From contig JAQPZY010000781.1 of assembly GCA_029931535.1 (NCBI GenBank), forward strand, positions 124,001-188,000: 64,000 nt of DNA. Reading direction: 5' to 3'. A program made the translations under genes and the position numbers. This document shows positions 13,546 through 23,469 of this stretch, in pieces. A model generated the notes under the pieces. That model was not told where the DNA came from, ran no database searches, and saw only the letters and a list, made by a program, of their open reading frames with translations. The stretch is from Margaritifera margaritifera (taxonomy: Eukaryota > Mollusca > Bivalvia > Unionida > Margaritiferidae). Numbering within the stretch: position 1 is the stretch's first letter; every line of letters starts with the position of its first letter.

Positions 13546-13721
13546 TCATACAGGTCATGTAGGCGTTCAGTACTGACTATTTCAGTAATGGGTGTAATTT
13601 CTTAGAATTTGATTACACACACCTTTAAATGGCGGTTATTCACTTTATTACGATCCTCATACGTCCATATTTCTTTGCAAGGTCATTATATACACGCCCT
13701 GAGAAATACATAGGGCAAAAT

Positions 13722-13895
13722 CAGTGGTCTCCAACGCGGTGCCCGCGGGCGCCATGGTTTTTTGTGTGCCCGCGGAAGAGGTTATAATGAATAATAATAT
13801 TAAAAAAAAATAGGTCAAATTAATTGGTTGGCGCCCGCCACTCTCTCATAAATTCACAAATGTGCCCGTAGGCACAAACAGGTTGGGGACTCCTG
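13722..13895. mobile_element. Short non-autonomous hAT-type element with 8-bp target duplication
   Basis: The element starts cagtggtctccaac and ends with the imperfect inverse gttggggactcctg. It is flanked by a perfect 8-bp direct repeat, ggcaaaat (13714-13721 and 13896-13903). Eight-bp duplications and CAG...CTG-type termini are the hAT signature. The interior has gcccgcggg-type GC-rich arms that would pair, typical of a MITE. It is too short (174 bp) to encode anything. Confidence 0.9.
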
Positions 13896-13903
13896 GGCAA
13901 AAT

Positions 13904-15898
13904 CAATGTTAAAGTACGTGGACATTTTTGGACGAAGTCAACCTAAAGATGCGGTCCAGTACAAACTGGATTGAATGTCGCGCGCTGTTATGTCACAATG
14001 AATTTAAAAAAAAAAAAAAATCGTACTACTCTGTTGTTTGTTATGACAGAACCGACATCCTCTTTTGTTGACCCAGTTTAGTACCCGTCTACCATTGTAA
14101 AAGTCCATAGCGATCAATAATTTTCGTCTCGAAGTTTTTTGACGACATTTAAGGTGCAGAATATTCAATAATCAAGATTTAATAGACTTTGGTTAAACTA
14201 TATTAGTATTAAATTTTAGAACAACAATTAATATTTAATCTAATCTGAGTAAATGCACCTACATGACGACGTTGACATACACTCTAAATCTCAGCAGATA
14301 CAAAAATTGGGTTGGTAGACTTTTGTCGCATACATCATAAGTCACATACGTCATAACCTGATAATTACACATTTTCCTGTTCGAATTATTTCGCACGCTT
14401 CAGAGGCACTACCAACCTAAACAGGCTATTCGAAGTATATACTGAATCCAAATGTATCGTACTTAGTCGTTTAATAACATCTTAATCGACTTTAAAAATT
14501 ATCACAAGGAATGAAACTTGGTTCGTTTACAAAGTACTTGACTGTATTTAAGGTTCCAATTTAAAATAAATCCCATTATATTGTGTGGTTGAGAATTGCG
14601 TTGATATACATTATTAAAGTCACTGAGGGAAAACTTTCAAATAAGGTCCTGTATTTTGTAGGAAACTTGTGCGTATCTTTTAGAAGATAGATAAAAATAA
14701 TATAGAAAGATAAATAAGTATAAATGCTAACTAGGTAGTATGCATTAAAACCACTTATAAACATGGTTGAGAAGATCAGGTCGAAATAGGTCTTCACAAT
14801 GAAAAGTAGTTTAGAATGCAAGACTGGTTGTTAATTTGTTTTTCTGGTCTGGCTTATTTCTATGCATCTTCATACGTTACTTAAGTATGTACTGTAGGAT
14901 AAGCGGTTTTAAAATGTAAAATATTCATCTATACGAGTGCGCGAACCAATCATAGATATGATGTACTAAAAGGAAGCGAGTTTTCTCATTTGTTTTAGCC
15001 TCTTCAAACAATCCTAAATTACCACAGAATTTTATGGGAATTCATTATTAGTAGCATACATATGGTGACATAATGTATATTGTTACGACATCAGATCATA
15101 CATTTATGTCGGTGGAACACATGTGCACTTCAAAAACATAACACTTGGGTGTGTTTTTGCTAATGTATGCCTTGATTAATTAGTATGTTTTGACGTAAAG
15201 TAATACCTAAAAAAAAAAAAAAAAATCATATTTCGAAACATTTCTGGTCTATTCTCACGTAGGCTTAGTTATTCTTATAATGAGGCTTGTTTACTACTAT
15301 GGTCATGCATGAGCTCCATTATGCTCTAACGGTTGCCATCACCCATTAATCCATTTTTTCATACGTGTACTGTTGTGACTCTTCGATACAATTGCATTAC
15401 AGTTCACGCCCTGGGTGCATAACTCTGAAATATTTCAAACAGTCGACTTTAAAAAGTGAACCGAAAATAACATCTTAATGGGGTTGACTGTTTAAATGAC
15501 GTTTATTTTCAACAATAACCTCATTTAGTATAAGTACCGTTCTCAAAGTGGCTGTTAAAGTCATAGGACTGGTAAATAGAGCTAACCTGAAAGACAGGTT
15601 AGACTGTATATACTTTATCTGAACTTTTGAATTTGTTACTTTTGGAAAGGATAATAGAGGTATTGCAACATAGTTTAAGATCATAGTTTTTGCAGTCGCA
15701 GTGTATTAAAAGTATTTATATAGATGTTGCTATCATGGCATGACATCATATCGAGTAATTATTCAGATTTAAGACGAAAGTAAGACCGCTCCTTCCGAAC
15801 ACCCCTGAAATGAGGCCACCCTCTAATAACAGCCTCGTTTTGTAATTTACAATAACACAAATATAATCAAATAGGTCAAATATATAAATTCATTAAAA
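13904..15898. other. Gene-free stretch
   Basis: AT-rich sequence inside the inverted-repeat segment. Open frames are short and featureless. An A-run of about 13-16 occurs near 14008 and near 15210, perhaps ends of degraded retroposons. Confidence 0.4.
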
Positions 15899-15899
15899 A

Positions 15900-15940
15900 A
15901 ACTGTTTCGACCCCTCCATAGGTCTCATCAGGTGGTAGCA
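15900..15940 (-). ncRNA. Hammerhead-ribozyme-like core (candidate)
   Basis: On the - strand the order ctgatga, gacc, an 8-base loop, ggtc, gaaac is present (15931 down to 15904). This is the conserved hammerhead core: CUGAUGA, stem II, GAAA. Hammerheads of this kind are known from Penelope-like and other retroelements. I could not find a convincing partner strand for stems I and III or a cleavage-site triplet nearby, so it may be a decayed half or a coincidence. Confidence 0.35.
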
Positions 15941-16096
15941 GCAAACAATAAGTTAATCCCTATGATTTGCTACGGATTTCCCCACAACATTTTTTGTCTT
16001 TGTTTTGTTTAAAAGTATTTATACAGTGTTCCTATCGCCGATCATGATGTTGCCACATTTGCACTATGGTAAATCCACTCACTTAAAGTTCATAAG

Positions 16097-17212
16097 TTAG
16101 GTGAAAGCATTATCTTTGCTTTGTTGATGCAGGTGTCTGTTTCGATTTCCCATCCACTTCCTGACTGCCGGCATCGGATCAAAGTCTTTTATATCTCCAC
16201 CAACAAGATTTATTCTCATAAGTTCGTCAAGAATGTCAGTACTCAGCCTGCACTGCTGCTTTGTTTTGATCAAATTCTGGCGCGAAAATCCTCGCTCACA
16301 CTCCATGCATGATACTGGAAGAACCTATGAAATTTGCATCAAATGAATCACATACGGGTACTGTCCTTTCATTGAAACTAGTTTTCTCAGTAATCCAGCT
16401 GCTGATAGCCCTCTGTAAAATTGTTGTGCACAATGTACTTTAGAATCCCGCACTCCTTCTTTACTTTCGTCATCACTGATTACTGCGTCACTGTTCTCTC
16501 TTGTTCGACCGTAATGAACAATCAATGTGTCTCTGATATAATTGCCACAGGAAAAGTGTTAGACTCAAACACAGTGATTGCATTAAAAAATCTCATGATC
16601 CGGGAATCTGTCACACATGTTTCTATGAATAATCCGTACACACTGTACTACTTTGGTTTGGTTGGGAAGTCATTGTCAGATGATGAACACTTCATTTCTA
16701 TCCCATTTAAGTGACTGCTATCCCACATGGCTGTAATAAATTCATTGCAGAGAGTCCAAAATGGGATGTACCTCCAAGGTACTTAGTTTCCAGCGATGTC
16801 AAAAATCCATAAATATGTTGCTTCGTGGTAATGTAGGGCAATTCTATTGTCTGCAAACACCGGCTAAGGTGTTTAGTTTTCCAAAGACGTCGCAAAGAAA
16901 GTGCAGCAAAATCACCAATTTGTATGATGTCATGTTATGTTCCAAGGAATTTGCCATAATGCCTATGCTATTCTAATCACTCAACATGCCGACTATAGAC
17001 ACCACTGATCGTCGAACATTGTCTAAGGCATCCGCCATAGACAGCCAGCGTATCCGGTGAACCTCTTGGAGGGTCAACACGGGGTTGTCAGTGATTGTTT
17101 CCCAGAATAGCACTTTGGAAAAATGAGTTGCTGACCTCCTGCAGTACGTATGAAAAGAGTTAAGGATACTGTATTTGTAGCACATCTCTGACACTCTCTT
17201 AGCGACATCCAC
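16097..17212 (-). pseudogene. hAT-family transposase relic
   Basis: Three - strand pieces read in the order expected for a hAT transposase of the ZNF862-like type. 17212-16973 has HTYCRRSATHFSKVLFWE and IRWLSMADALDNV, the R-W-L-S block preceding the dimerisation region. 16895-16707 is a middle piece. 16306-16097 has ERGFSRQNLIKTKQQCRLS, the core of the C-terminal hAT dimerisation domain, followed by LDELMRINLVG. Frameshifts and stops separate the pieces and no N-terminal BED zinc finger was seen. It sits inside the inverted-repeat segment bounded at 13364 and 17838; whether those arms are its own ends is uncertain, since hAT ends are normally short. Confidence 0.82.
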
Positions 17213-17355
17213 ACAGAGAAAGAAAATAACGAATAAATATCTTACAGGGAAGCCGATCTTTGAAATCTAATTCACTCAAGGATTAAGTTGTCCTTCTATA
17301 ACCCTGTATGACCAGCCTAACTGAGCGGTATAGCCTTCATGCAGTTGAGCTCTGA

Positions 17356-17482
17356 CAAGCTTAATCGGCGGCACCTCTTTTGATTGTTCGACAAAGACAC
17401 CGTGTAAATAAGACCTAATCACCTTTGAATGAAGCTTAGTCGCCGACACCTTTATTGATTGTCCGACAAAGAAACAATCTAA
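17356..17482. repeat. Tandem duplication of a ~74-bp segment
   Basis: agcttaatcggcggcacctc near 17360 recurs as agcttagtcgccgacacctt near 17434, each followed by ttgattgt(t/c)cgacaaaga. Confidence 0.7.
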
Positions 17483-17586
17483 CATGGATAAACAAATCAA
17501 ATAACATTTGTTATAATGATATTTGGGATATCCTACGACCGATGCCCGGTTGCTTTGAGTATGTATCAGTTTGTATCGGTCGGCAT

Positions 17587-17838
17587 TTAGTATAAGCAAT
17601 CATTAGACAATTAATCATGCACTAAAAAACAGATTAACCAATAGTATCGGGATCTTATAGACGTATTTTTGAAAGGCTGGGATTTGAATAGCATATATTA
17701 AGCAAGTAATACGCATTTGAATATTGACTTTTCTTCTTCGAGTTTTTTTTAAACATACTTCTGAAAAGCCGCCGTAATGAAGTCACTTTTAATGTTCCTG
17801 GTTCTAACTGTTTGTACAGTTCAAACAATCGCTGAAAT
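17587..17838 (-). repeat. Right arm of the large inverted repeat
   Basis: Reverse-complement partner of 13364-13545. The best-conserved part is 17758-17838. The arms enclose about 4.0 kb containing a hAT MITE, a hammerhead-like core and the hAT transposase relic. Confidence 0.8.
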
Positions 17839-17890
17839 GAACGGTAAGTAATTTTGACCAACATTTAATACTTGAAAGTGTTGTCAAAAC

Positions 17891-18215
17891 GAATAATAAT
17901 ATCTATAAACACTATGTATAAAGAATAATAATATCTATAAACACTATGTGTAAAGAATAGTAATATCTATAAACACTATGTGTAAAGAATAATACTATCT
18001 AAAAACACTATGTGTAAAGAATAATAATATCTTATAAACACTATGTTGAAAGAATAATAATATCTATAAACACTATGTTTATATACCTGTTAACAATAAT
18101 ATCTATAAACACTATGTTTGAAGAATGTACATATTAATAATAATATCTATAAACACTCTGTTTAAAGAATATAGATGTTATTAATAATAGCTATCAACAC
18201 TGTGTGTAAAGAACA
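17891..18215. repeat. ~32-bp minisatellite, about 9-10 copies
   Basis: The unit aataatatctataaacacta followed by tgtgtaaag repeats with length variation; the last copies are more diverged. Confidence 0.88.
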
Positions 18216-18445
18216 TACCCGAAGACAATATTGAGATTTAAAATCCACGCTATTAAAATTAAGAATCTGCTAAATTATTAAGACAAGAGGTTGGATTGTT
18301 AATATTTATTTCTTATTTTTTTATATTTGTATTTGTTTTGTTTTTCTTTTTTGTTTGTTTTGGGTGGTGGGCCTGTTTAACGGCACTTTCAACTCAATTT
18401 TGACTATATCATAAAGAGCAAACCGAACCTAAGGGTCTTTCGATA

Positions 18446-18516
18446 GGACACACCGAGGCAGCTGACTCTTGAATTAGGAGTCCGACGCTCTACCATCTGA
18501 GCTACCGCTGCTTCCT
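18446..18516 (-). repeat. tRNA-like SINE head
   Basis: On the - strand the segment begins gcagcggtagctcagatggt and continues agagcgtcggactcctaatt, matching the acceptor, D-arm (A box) and anticodon arm of an Arg(CCT)-like tRNA. The anticodon stem is mispaired and the T-arm/B-box is not convincing, so this is a SINE head or tRNA pseudogene, not a working tRNA gene. Confidence 0.6.
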
Positions 18517-19029
18517 AAAAGCAGATATTCGGTTTTCTCTGTTAAAATCAGTAAATGACTTTTATGAATTAAATTATTAAGCAATTTTTTAATGTTAATC
18601 ATAAAGAGTAAGAATATATTTATAAGGTAACTTTAACATTTATGAGTGCCATTGGTAAATTTGGATTCTAAACTGCGGAGCATGACATAAAAGGATCTGT
18701 ACAAAATATGGAAACTTTTCAAATTGTCAGAAGAGTAGCACGGAAAGATTTACAAGATCTTTAAAATATTCTTCGTCTGGGTTTAAAATCTTTTTTTGTC
18801 AATTTATTTTCTTTCTTTCCTATTCTTCTTTCTCTTTAATTTCTTATTTTAACTTTAATCCCTCTTAACACTCATTTTGACGCTTCTAAATTATTATATA
18901 AGTAAATTCTTCACAATTATATCCGCTTGATTTTTCCTTAAATATGTAGGAATTGTGATCTTTTTCCCAACGCCTGTCAATTTTACTCGTATGAAAATGT
19001 CAAATATTTTTGTTTGTGTTTCTTTTAGG

Positions 19030-19407
19030 TGTTTTTGCAAAGCTGTTGATGCCGATAACTCCAATAATGTTCTCCACGAGCTGTCCTGGAGTAAGTATTC
19101 CGGGGAAAAGCACCTTCCGCACCATAACTAATGTGGGCCTGGGACCCGGCTGAACATCCAGCTGGACGCCGCCAGAAGCCCCAAGCCGGGCGAGGCGCCA
19201 ATCAACCGTGTGGATGTCACGTGCTACTGGTACGACCTGGCATACTCGCGCAGCAATGACATGCGGGACCGGCACAAGGCCGACATGGACCTTATCCAAT
19301 ATCTAAAGGCCATCTGGGGACCCACTATCGGTGAGCGGCTCGGTCGCATGCTCGTTACGGGCGGGATGAAGGCCAGGCTTATGGTTGGCGGACGCGCAGC
19401 AATCTGA
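19030..19407 (+). pseudogene. Parvovirus-VP1-type phospholipase A2-like relic
   Basis: The + frame contains CGPGTRL (calcium-binding-loop motif, preceded by a TAA where the family has Tyr), then PINRVDVTCYWYDLAYSRSN. That second block matches the P-x-N-x-x-D-x-x-C/A-x-x-H-D-x-A-Y active-site helix of VP1-type PLA2 domains, but the catalytic His reads Tyr here. The downstream RDRHKAD block also fits. In parvoviruses this domain helps particles leave endosomes, and related domains occur in some metazoan Maverick-type elements. The stop before the loop and loss of the His indicate it is dead. It is followed by the integrase relic on the same strand. Confidence 0.72.
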
Positions 19408-19529
19408 AGACGAGCCCAAAAGGCTGGAGCGATGGAGGCCAGTCTTGCATCTGTCTAATATAGCCCCAGAGGATACTGGAAGGGGAAGGAGGCGGCTAAA
19501 AGCTAGATGCAGCCGCCAGGGCCCCGATA

Positions 19530-20313
19530 GACACTAAAAGTGAATGGCTAAAAATACAAGCCGTGTGGTAGATCTACCTGCCGGCGCCGCGCAAAGGCGT
19601 TCGCCCGAGTATTAGCGTCTCGACCCCCAACGAAGTGCAAAAGGCCGACATCTTGTTCCTGCAGCACAAAAAGGTTGGACTGATCGTGTACAAGTACGCG
19701 CTGACCGTGGTGGACGTTGACAGCCGCTACATGGTGGCGGAGCCCTTGAACAGCAAGGAGGCTGCCGATGTTGCCGCCACGCTGGCGCAGATCTACAAGC
19801 GTGGTCCGCTCAAGTGGCCCAAGCTGCTGCATGTTGACCCACGGCGGGAGTTTGTAGGCGCTTTACGGCTGCCCCTGGCCAGGCGTGGCGTCCGCGTGTG
19901 GCACGGCGAGGCCGGCGTCCACCGGGTCCAAGGCATCGTGGAGCGGTTTAACTTAACTCTAGCCCATCGGCTGTTTGGGCATCGGTACGCCCAGGAGCGT
20001 TGGTTTCTGGAAAGGGGTGGCGGCGCACAGCGTAGAGTGGGTTCGGCGACTGCCGGGCGTGATTTTTGCCCTGAACGGAGTGGTGACCCGGCTTATTGGT
20101 GCGAGGCCAGTAGACGCCATCCGCGACCCGCCTGCGACACTCGCCCAGTGGGAAATCCCTGGCCATCCCGTCATATACCACCTCGATAAGTCCCCAGATG
20201 GGGTGGGTGCTCGGCTGCTTCGCCGTGGGTACGTGCGAGAAGAACTGCTGGTCGTTCCGAAAGATACACAACTACATCCCAAGGGTCTTCTCACCCAGCA
20301 AAAAGCTCGTTGA
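19530..20313 (+). pseudogene. Maverick-type rve integrase (DDE) relic
   Basis: Motifs appear in order across two frames. IYLPAPRKGVRPS and TPNEVQKADILFL (N-terminal to the core) come first, then LTVVDVDSRYMVAEPL (first Asp), HVDPRREFVGA (second Asp), GIVERFNLTLAHRLFG (Glu), EWVRRLPGVIFALN and VREELLVVPKDTQL at the C-terminus. The D-D-E triad can be read, but a stop near 19570 and a frameshift between about 19985 and 20030 break it. Integrases of this type insert the linear viral or transposon DNA into host chromosomes. Nothing suggests current expression. Confidence 0.92.
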
Positions 20314-20342
20314 TTCCAATTTCAGGTCTCAAGCTATACGCC

Positions 20343-20606
20343 ATGTCTTCCGAATACCTGTCTAACGAGCAGAGAGCGGAGATTCGGTACTTGCGGGATA
20401 CGGGGATCCCGGCCGAGTATGTGGCTTGGACGTATAGATTGACCCTATCATGCGTACTGCAGATATATTGGCCCTCACCCACAGGAGGAGCAAGGAGAAG
20501 AAACTTCCTCCTACGATGGTGCAGCGCCTGCTGGCCAGATTTGTCACGGCTCGTTATTCTGGCACCTCATCCGAAAATGCGTAGGTCTCGAGTAGGGAGT
20601 TCATAA
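20343..20606 (+). CDS. Small HTH-like protein fragment
   Basis: An 87-codon frame starts ATG at 20343 just after the integrase relic. Its first 45 residues (LSNEQRAEIRYLRDTGIPAE, then YVAWTYRLTLSCVLQI) have the spacing of a homeodomain-like helix-turn-helix as found in transposase or resolvase N-termini. The remainder looks frameshifted: it turns Arg/Ser-rich and overlaps the 3' end of the convergent polymerase relic. I infer a DNA-binding role only from the helix pattern; no family name can be given. Confidence 0.4.
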   Translation: MSSEYLSNEQRAEIRYLRDTGIPAEYVAWTYRLTLSCVLQIYWPSPTGGARRRNFLLRWCSACWPDLSRLVILAPHPKMRRSRVGSS

Positions 20607-23370
20607 ACTCTTTAAACTCTTTATCAACCTCCACCTGTGTTTGGACGTGGCCATAGGCTCGGGTCGTAATCGCATCAGGTCGAATCCATTTTTTCGTGTC
20701 CAGCGGTGAGAGGCTCGTCTTTGTCAGGCTATATACCCCCATCTGATGTTTTTTGCTACGTATGGCTGCGTTGGTGTGATGAAACTCCCTTCTCTGCGTT
20801 AGGTTCTCTATGTATAGCTTATGCCGTTGGTCAGTCTTGAACGTCGATCTCGCTATACCCTTCGCCTTTTGGGACTCTACACTGTCTGCTCGCAGGATAG
20901 AGTACATTTTAGGACGTAGGCCTACACATTCAGCGATATGGATGCCGTTATATTTCGTCCTTAAACTTTCACACTACCTTCTTGTTAGTGTCGTTATGTA
21001 AGAAGTGGTCTTTGGGGAGGTCACCCATATCGTAGAGGTCAGCATCATTCGCCATGTCCTTGTAGATGTCTTCTGTCTCCACCTCCACCAGCAGACTGTC
21101 TGTGTTGGTGTAGAGCAACTGGGCCTTAGCATCGTAACGCGCCTTTATGTGGTTATAGTAAAAGTCATACACCAAATATTTTGATAGGCCGAGGACGACC
21201 TGGCCTGTATAAACAGGACGGGACCGTTAACATTATATCAGGATTTGGTGAAGTGTACTGCTACAAGGTTATCTTCAAAGATCTTATGGGTCTTAAATGC
21301 TATGTCGACGATCAGACGTCGCAGCTTGTCCTCTTGACCATCAGGTCGAACCAAATCTACGCATAAACGCTTCCGCAGATTTTCCATGGTTTTGCCAAAA
21401 GACGGAATTGTTCAGCAGCTTAAAATAGTCTTGTGGAAACTATTCGTGGCCTTGGCCAGCCGGTCTGTTTTATTCTGGATGTAGGGTGCCATCCACAGGC
21501 TGTGTTCGAACTCTAGTGCCCTATGAATGTTGATGATGCGCATGCCAAGGCTAGTGTAGAGCTGGAGGTTTCGGTAGTAAATGACATATCGCCTCTTCTT
21601 CAGCAGATTAGGTACTAGTTTCGTACATTCGGTGTAATGACCTATCAGCTTGTTTACCAAACAGTTATGGTAGGAAGATAGTCATTCTTTCGGAATAGTC
21701 ATATACTCGGAGCTAGTTCAAGTCCACATCGAGAAGGAGCATCTGGGGCTACGTTACTTAAATCAATCTTTCCGGGATCTCATCAAACCGATCAAACCCA
21801 TCCATATGCTCGTACTGATATACACCCTTGGCAGTCAAAATGGGGGCATCGTGCGCGGTATATCGACGGGTGATGTGGAAGTCTTTCTGAGGAAGATCGG
21901 TAACCAGTTTCGCCAGGCTACAGGACAAAAACTGGTTGCTGTCTATAAACCTGAGCTGACCCAGGTAAAACGTCATATATTTTTCCATATTGTTGGGAAT
22001 GTCATTGATGTCTGCCGTTCAGGTCGTTCCCAGCGCTGCCATCAGGAGGTGGCCGTCGACGTTCCTCAGGTTGTGAATGGTAACGGCGACTGTTATTTTC
22101 TCCGGGCTTAGTCGTAGCTCAAGTCTTATAGCTGATGCCGTAGGTCAGCCGGAAATGTCGATCTCGGTAAGCCCTTAGCTGTTATGGGCAGCTCCTCGTT
22201 ATTGGCCGGTGATGTGGCAGTGATCTCTGAACCTGGCATCATCCAGGCGCTTTCGGCAGATCTGACAGACCTTTGCCGCTTCAAACGCAGCTGTGTTGGG
22301 AGGAATCATCACTAAAGGGGGAGAGTGGGTTAATTCCTCTCGGAGGCTAACCATTTCTTTCTCCAGGCTTTTAATAAGTTGGACTAAAGCGTCTTTCCCA
22401 CTGTGTACGACTGGGGTTTTGGTTTTACCGTCACATCGTTTAATGACGTACCAAAGCCGCATGGAGGCTGGCTGGAGGTATCATAGGTATCGCTATAGGT
22501 GGGTTCGATCTCTTCCAGTTTTGCTGGCACGTTAAGGGCCTCGAGGTTAGCATAGATAACGTAGGGTATGGTCATCTGATTTCAAGAGGTGCTTAAAGTA
22601 AAGCTTGTTTTTTCCTGGCTCTGGTAAGAAGGTCCTCTGTGGCTTGTAGCCAATGCTGCTACAGTTTTTAACGTGCAACCCAAAAGGTCAATTTTTGAGA
22701 AGACGTGGAGGCATCGACTGCATACGTGCTTTTTATTCTCATTTTTGTTACTGTTATAACCATCCGGGAGAGGTCTTTAATCCACACATAATGCTGCTTA
22801 TTATCTTGTGACAGCATCAGCAGCTTGACGGATTTATCCAGAGCTTTATCGGATAAACGTATGGGGTAGAGGGTGTACTCCCAGCAAAAGACGTTGACGA
22901 CGATGGTAGGGTTAAGGTTCTCAAACTTGCCAATGTCAGAGACCTTAATCGGAAACTTAAGCTTGTCAAATCGTAGCGTCCCCAAATACTTACTGTAATT
23001 GCTGGTGCGTTTCGTGTAGTCATCAGCAGCGTAAAGGGCAGAAAGGATAGCCCATTCAAACATCGTTGACGACGGATCTCTTGGGGATCCACTGGGGTCT
23101 GGTATGTGCTCTTTGGCTCCAAACGGACGGTTCTACGAAATGTATAGCTTCAGCTCGTCGCCTCTGACAAGCCAACAGCTTGAGTCTTTGTTGGTAAACT
23201 TTTCCAATTGCTCTTAAATTTTAGCTATGGCCTTAAGGATCAGCTCAATGAGGGTGGGTGATACGTAGGCTGGGATGAAGATATACTTTCAACAGGTCAG
23301 GAATCAGATACCGTCTTTGTATATCTGGGCGCGAAAGGCGCAGTAAGTATTAAAGCACTTCTTCCCGCAG
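20554..23370 (-). pseudogene. Maverick-type protein-primed family B DNA polymerase relic (A1)
   Basis: Pieces read in order on the - strand. 23063-22668 has WAILSALYAADDY and VWIKDLSRMV (N-terminal domain). 22575-22199 has PYVIYANLEAL (first exonuclease motif, Asp changed to Asn) and a zinc/HNH block, CQICRKRL...RDHCHITGQ. 21988-21758 has YLGQLRFIDSNQFLSCSL (second exonuclease region). 21660-21412 has YRNLQLYTSLGM. About 21420-21230 has TMENLRKRLCVDL. 21175-20969 has YDFYYNHIKARYD and YTNTDS (motif C, D to N). 20907-20554 is the C-terminus with RRWI-like KKWIRPDAI. Stops and frameshifts occur throughout and both an exonuclease and a polymerase metal ligand are lost. The order is complete enough to show a once full-length gene. 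Confidence 0.93.
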
Positions 23371-23469
23371 GGGTGTGTGCGGTGTAAGGGCATAACTGAG
23401 TTCCTTTGCGGCCCATAGTTTATGACAGCATCCTATAGACCCCTAGCGTCTTTAATTGGTGTGTTGGTG

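Larger units (their letters stand above)
19018..23400. mobile_element. Piece A1: Maverick/Polinton-type virus relic (PLA2-like, integrase, PolB)
   Basis: A run of virus-like pseudogenes with higher GC than the surrounding DNA. A phospholipase A2-like relic and an rve integrase lie on +, then a small HTH-like frame, then a family B DNA polymerase on -. The integrase and polymerase converge around 20.6 kb. Capsid, ATPase and protease genes are absent, so this is a rearranged or truncated remnant. Motifs are of the classic Maverick style and differ from those in pieces A2 and B, so it is a separate lineage. The left edge is set by the first PLA2-like residues and the right edge by loss of polymerase similarity; no terminal inverted repeats were found. 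Confidence 0.85.

Noticed and set aside
18446..18516. Functional tRNA-Arg gene
   Set aside because: The anticodon stem is mispaired and the T arm is not recognisable, so it is a SINE head or pseudogene.
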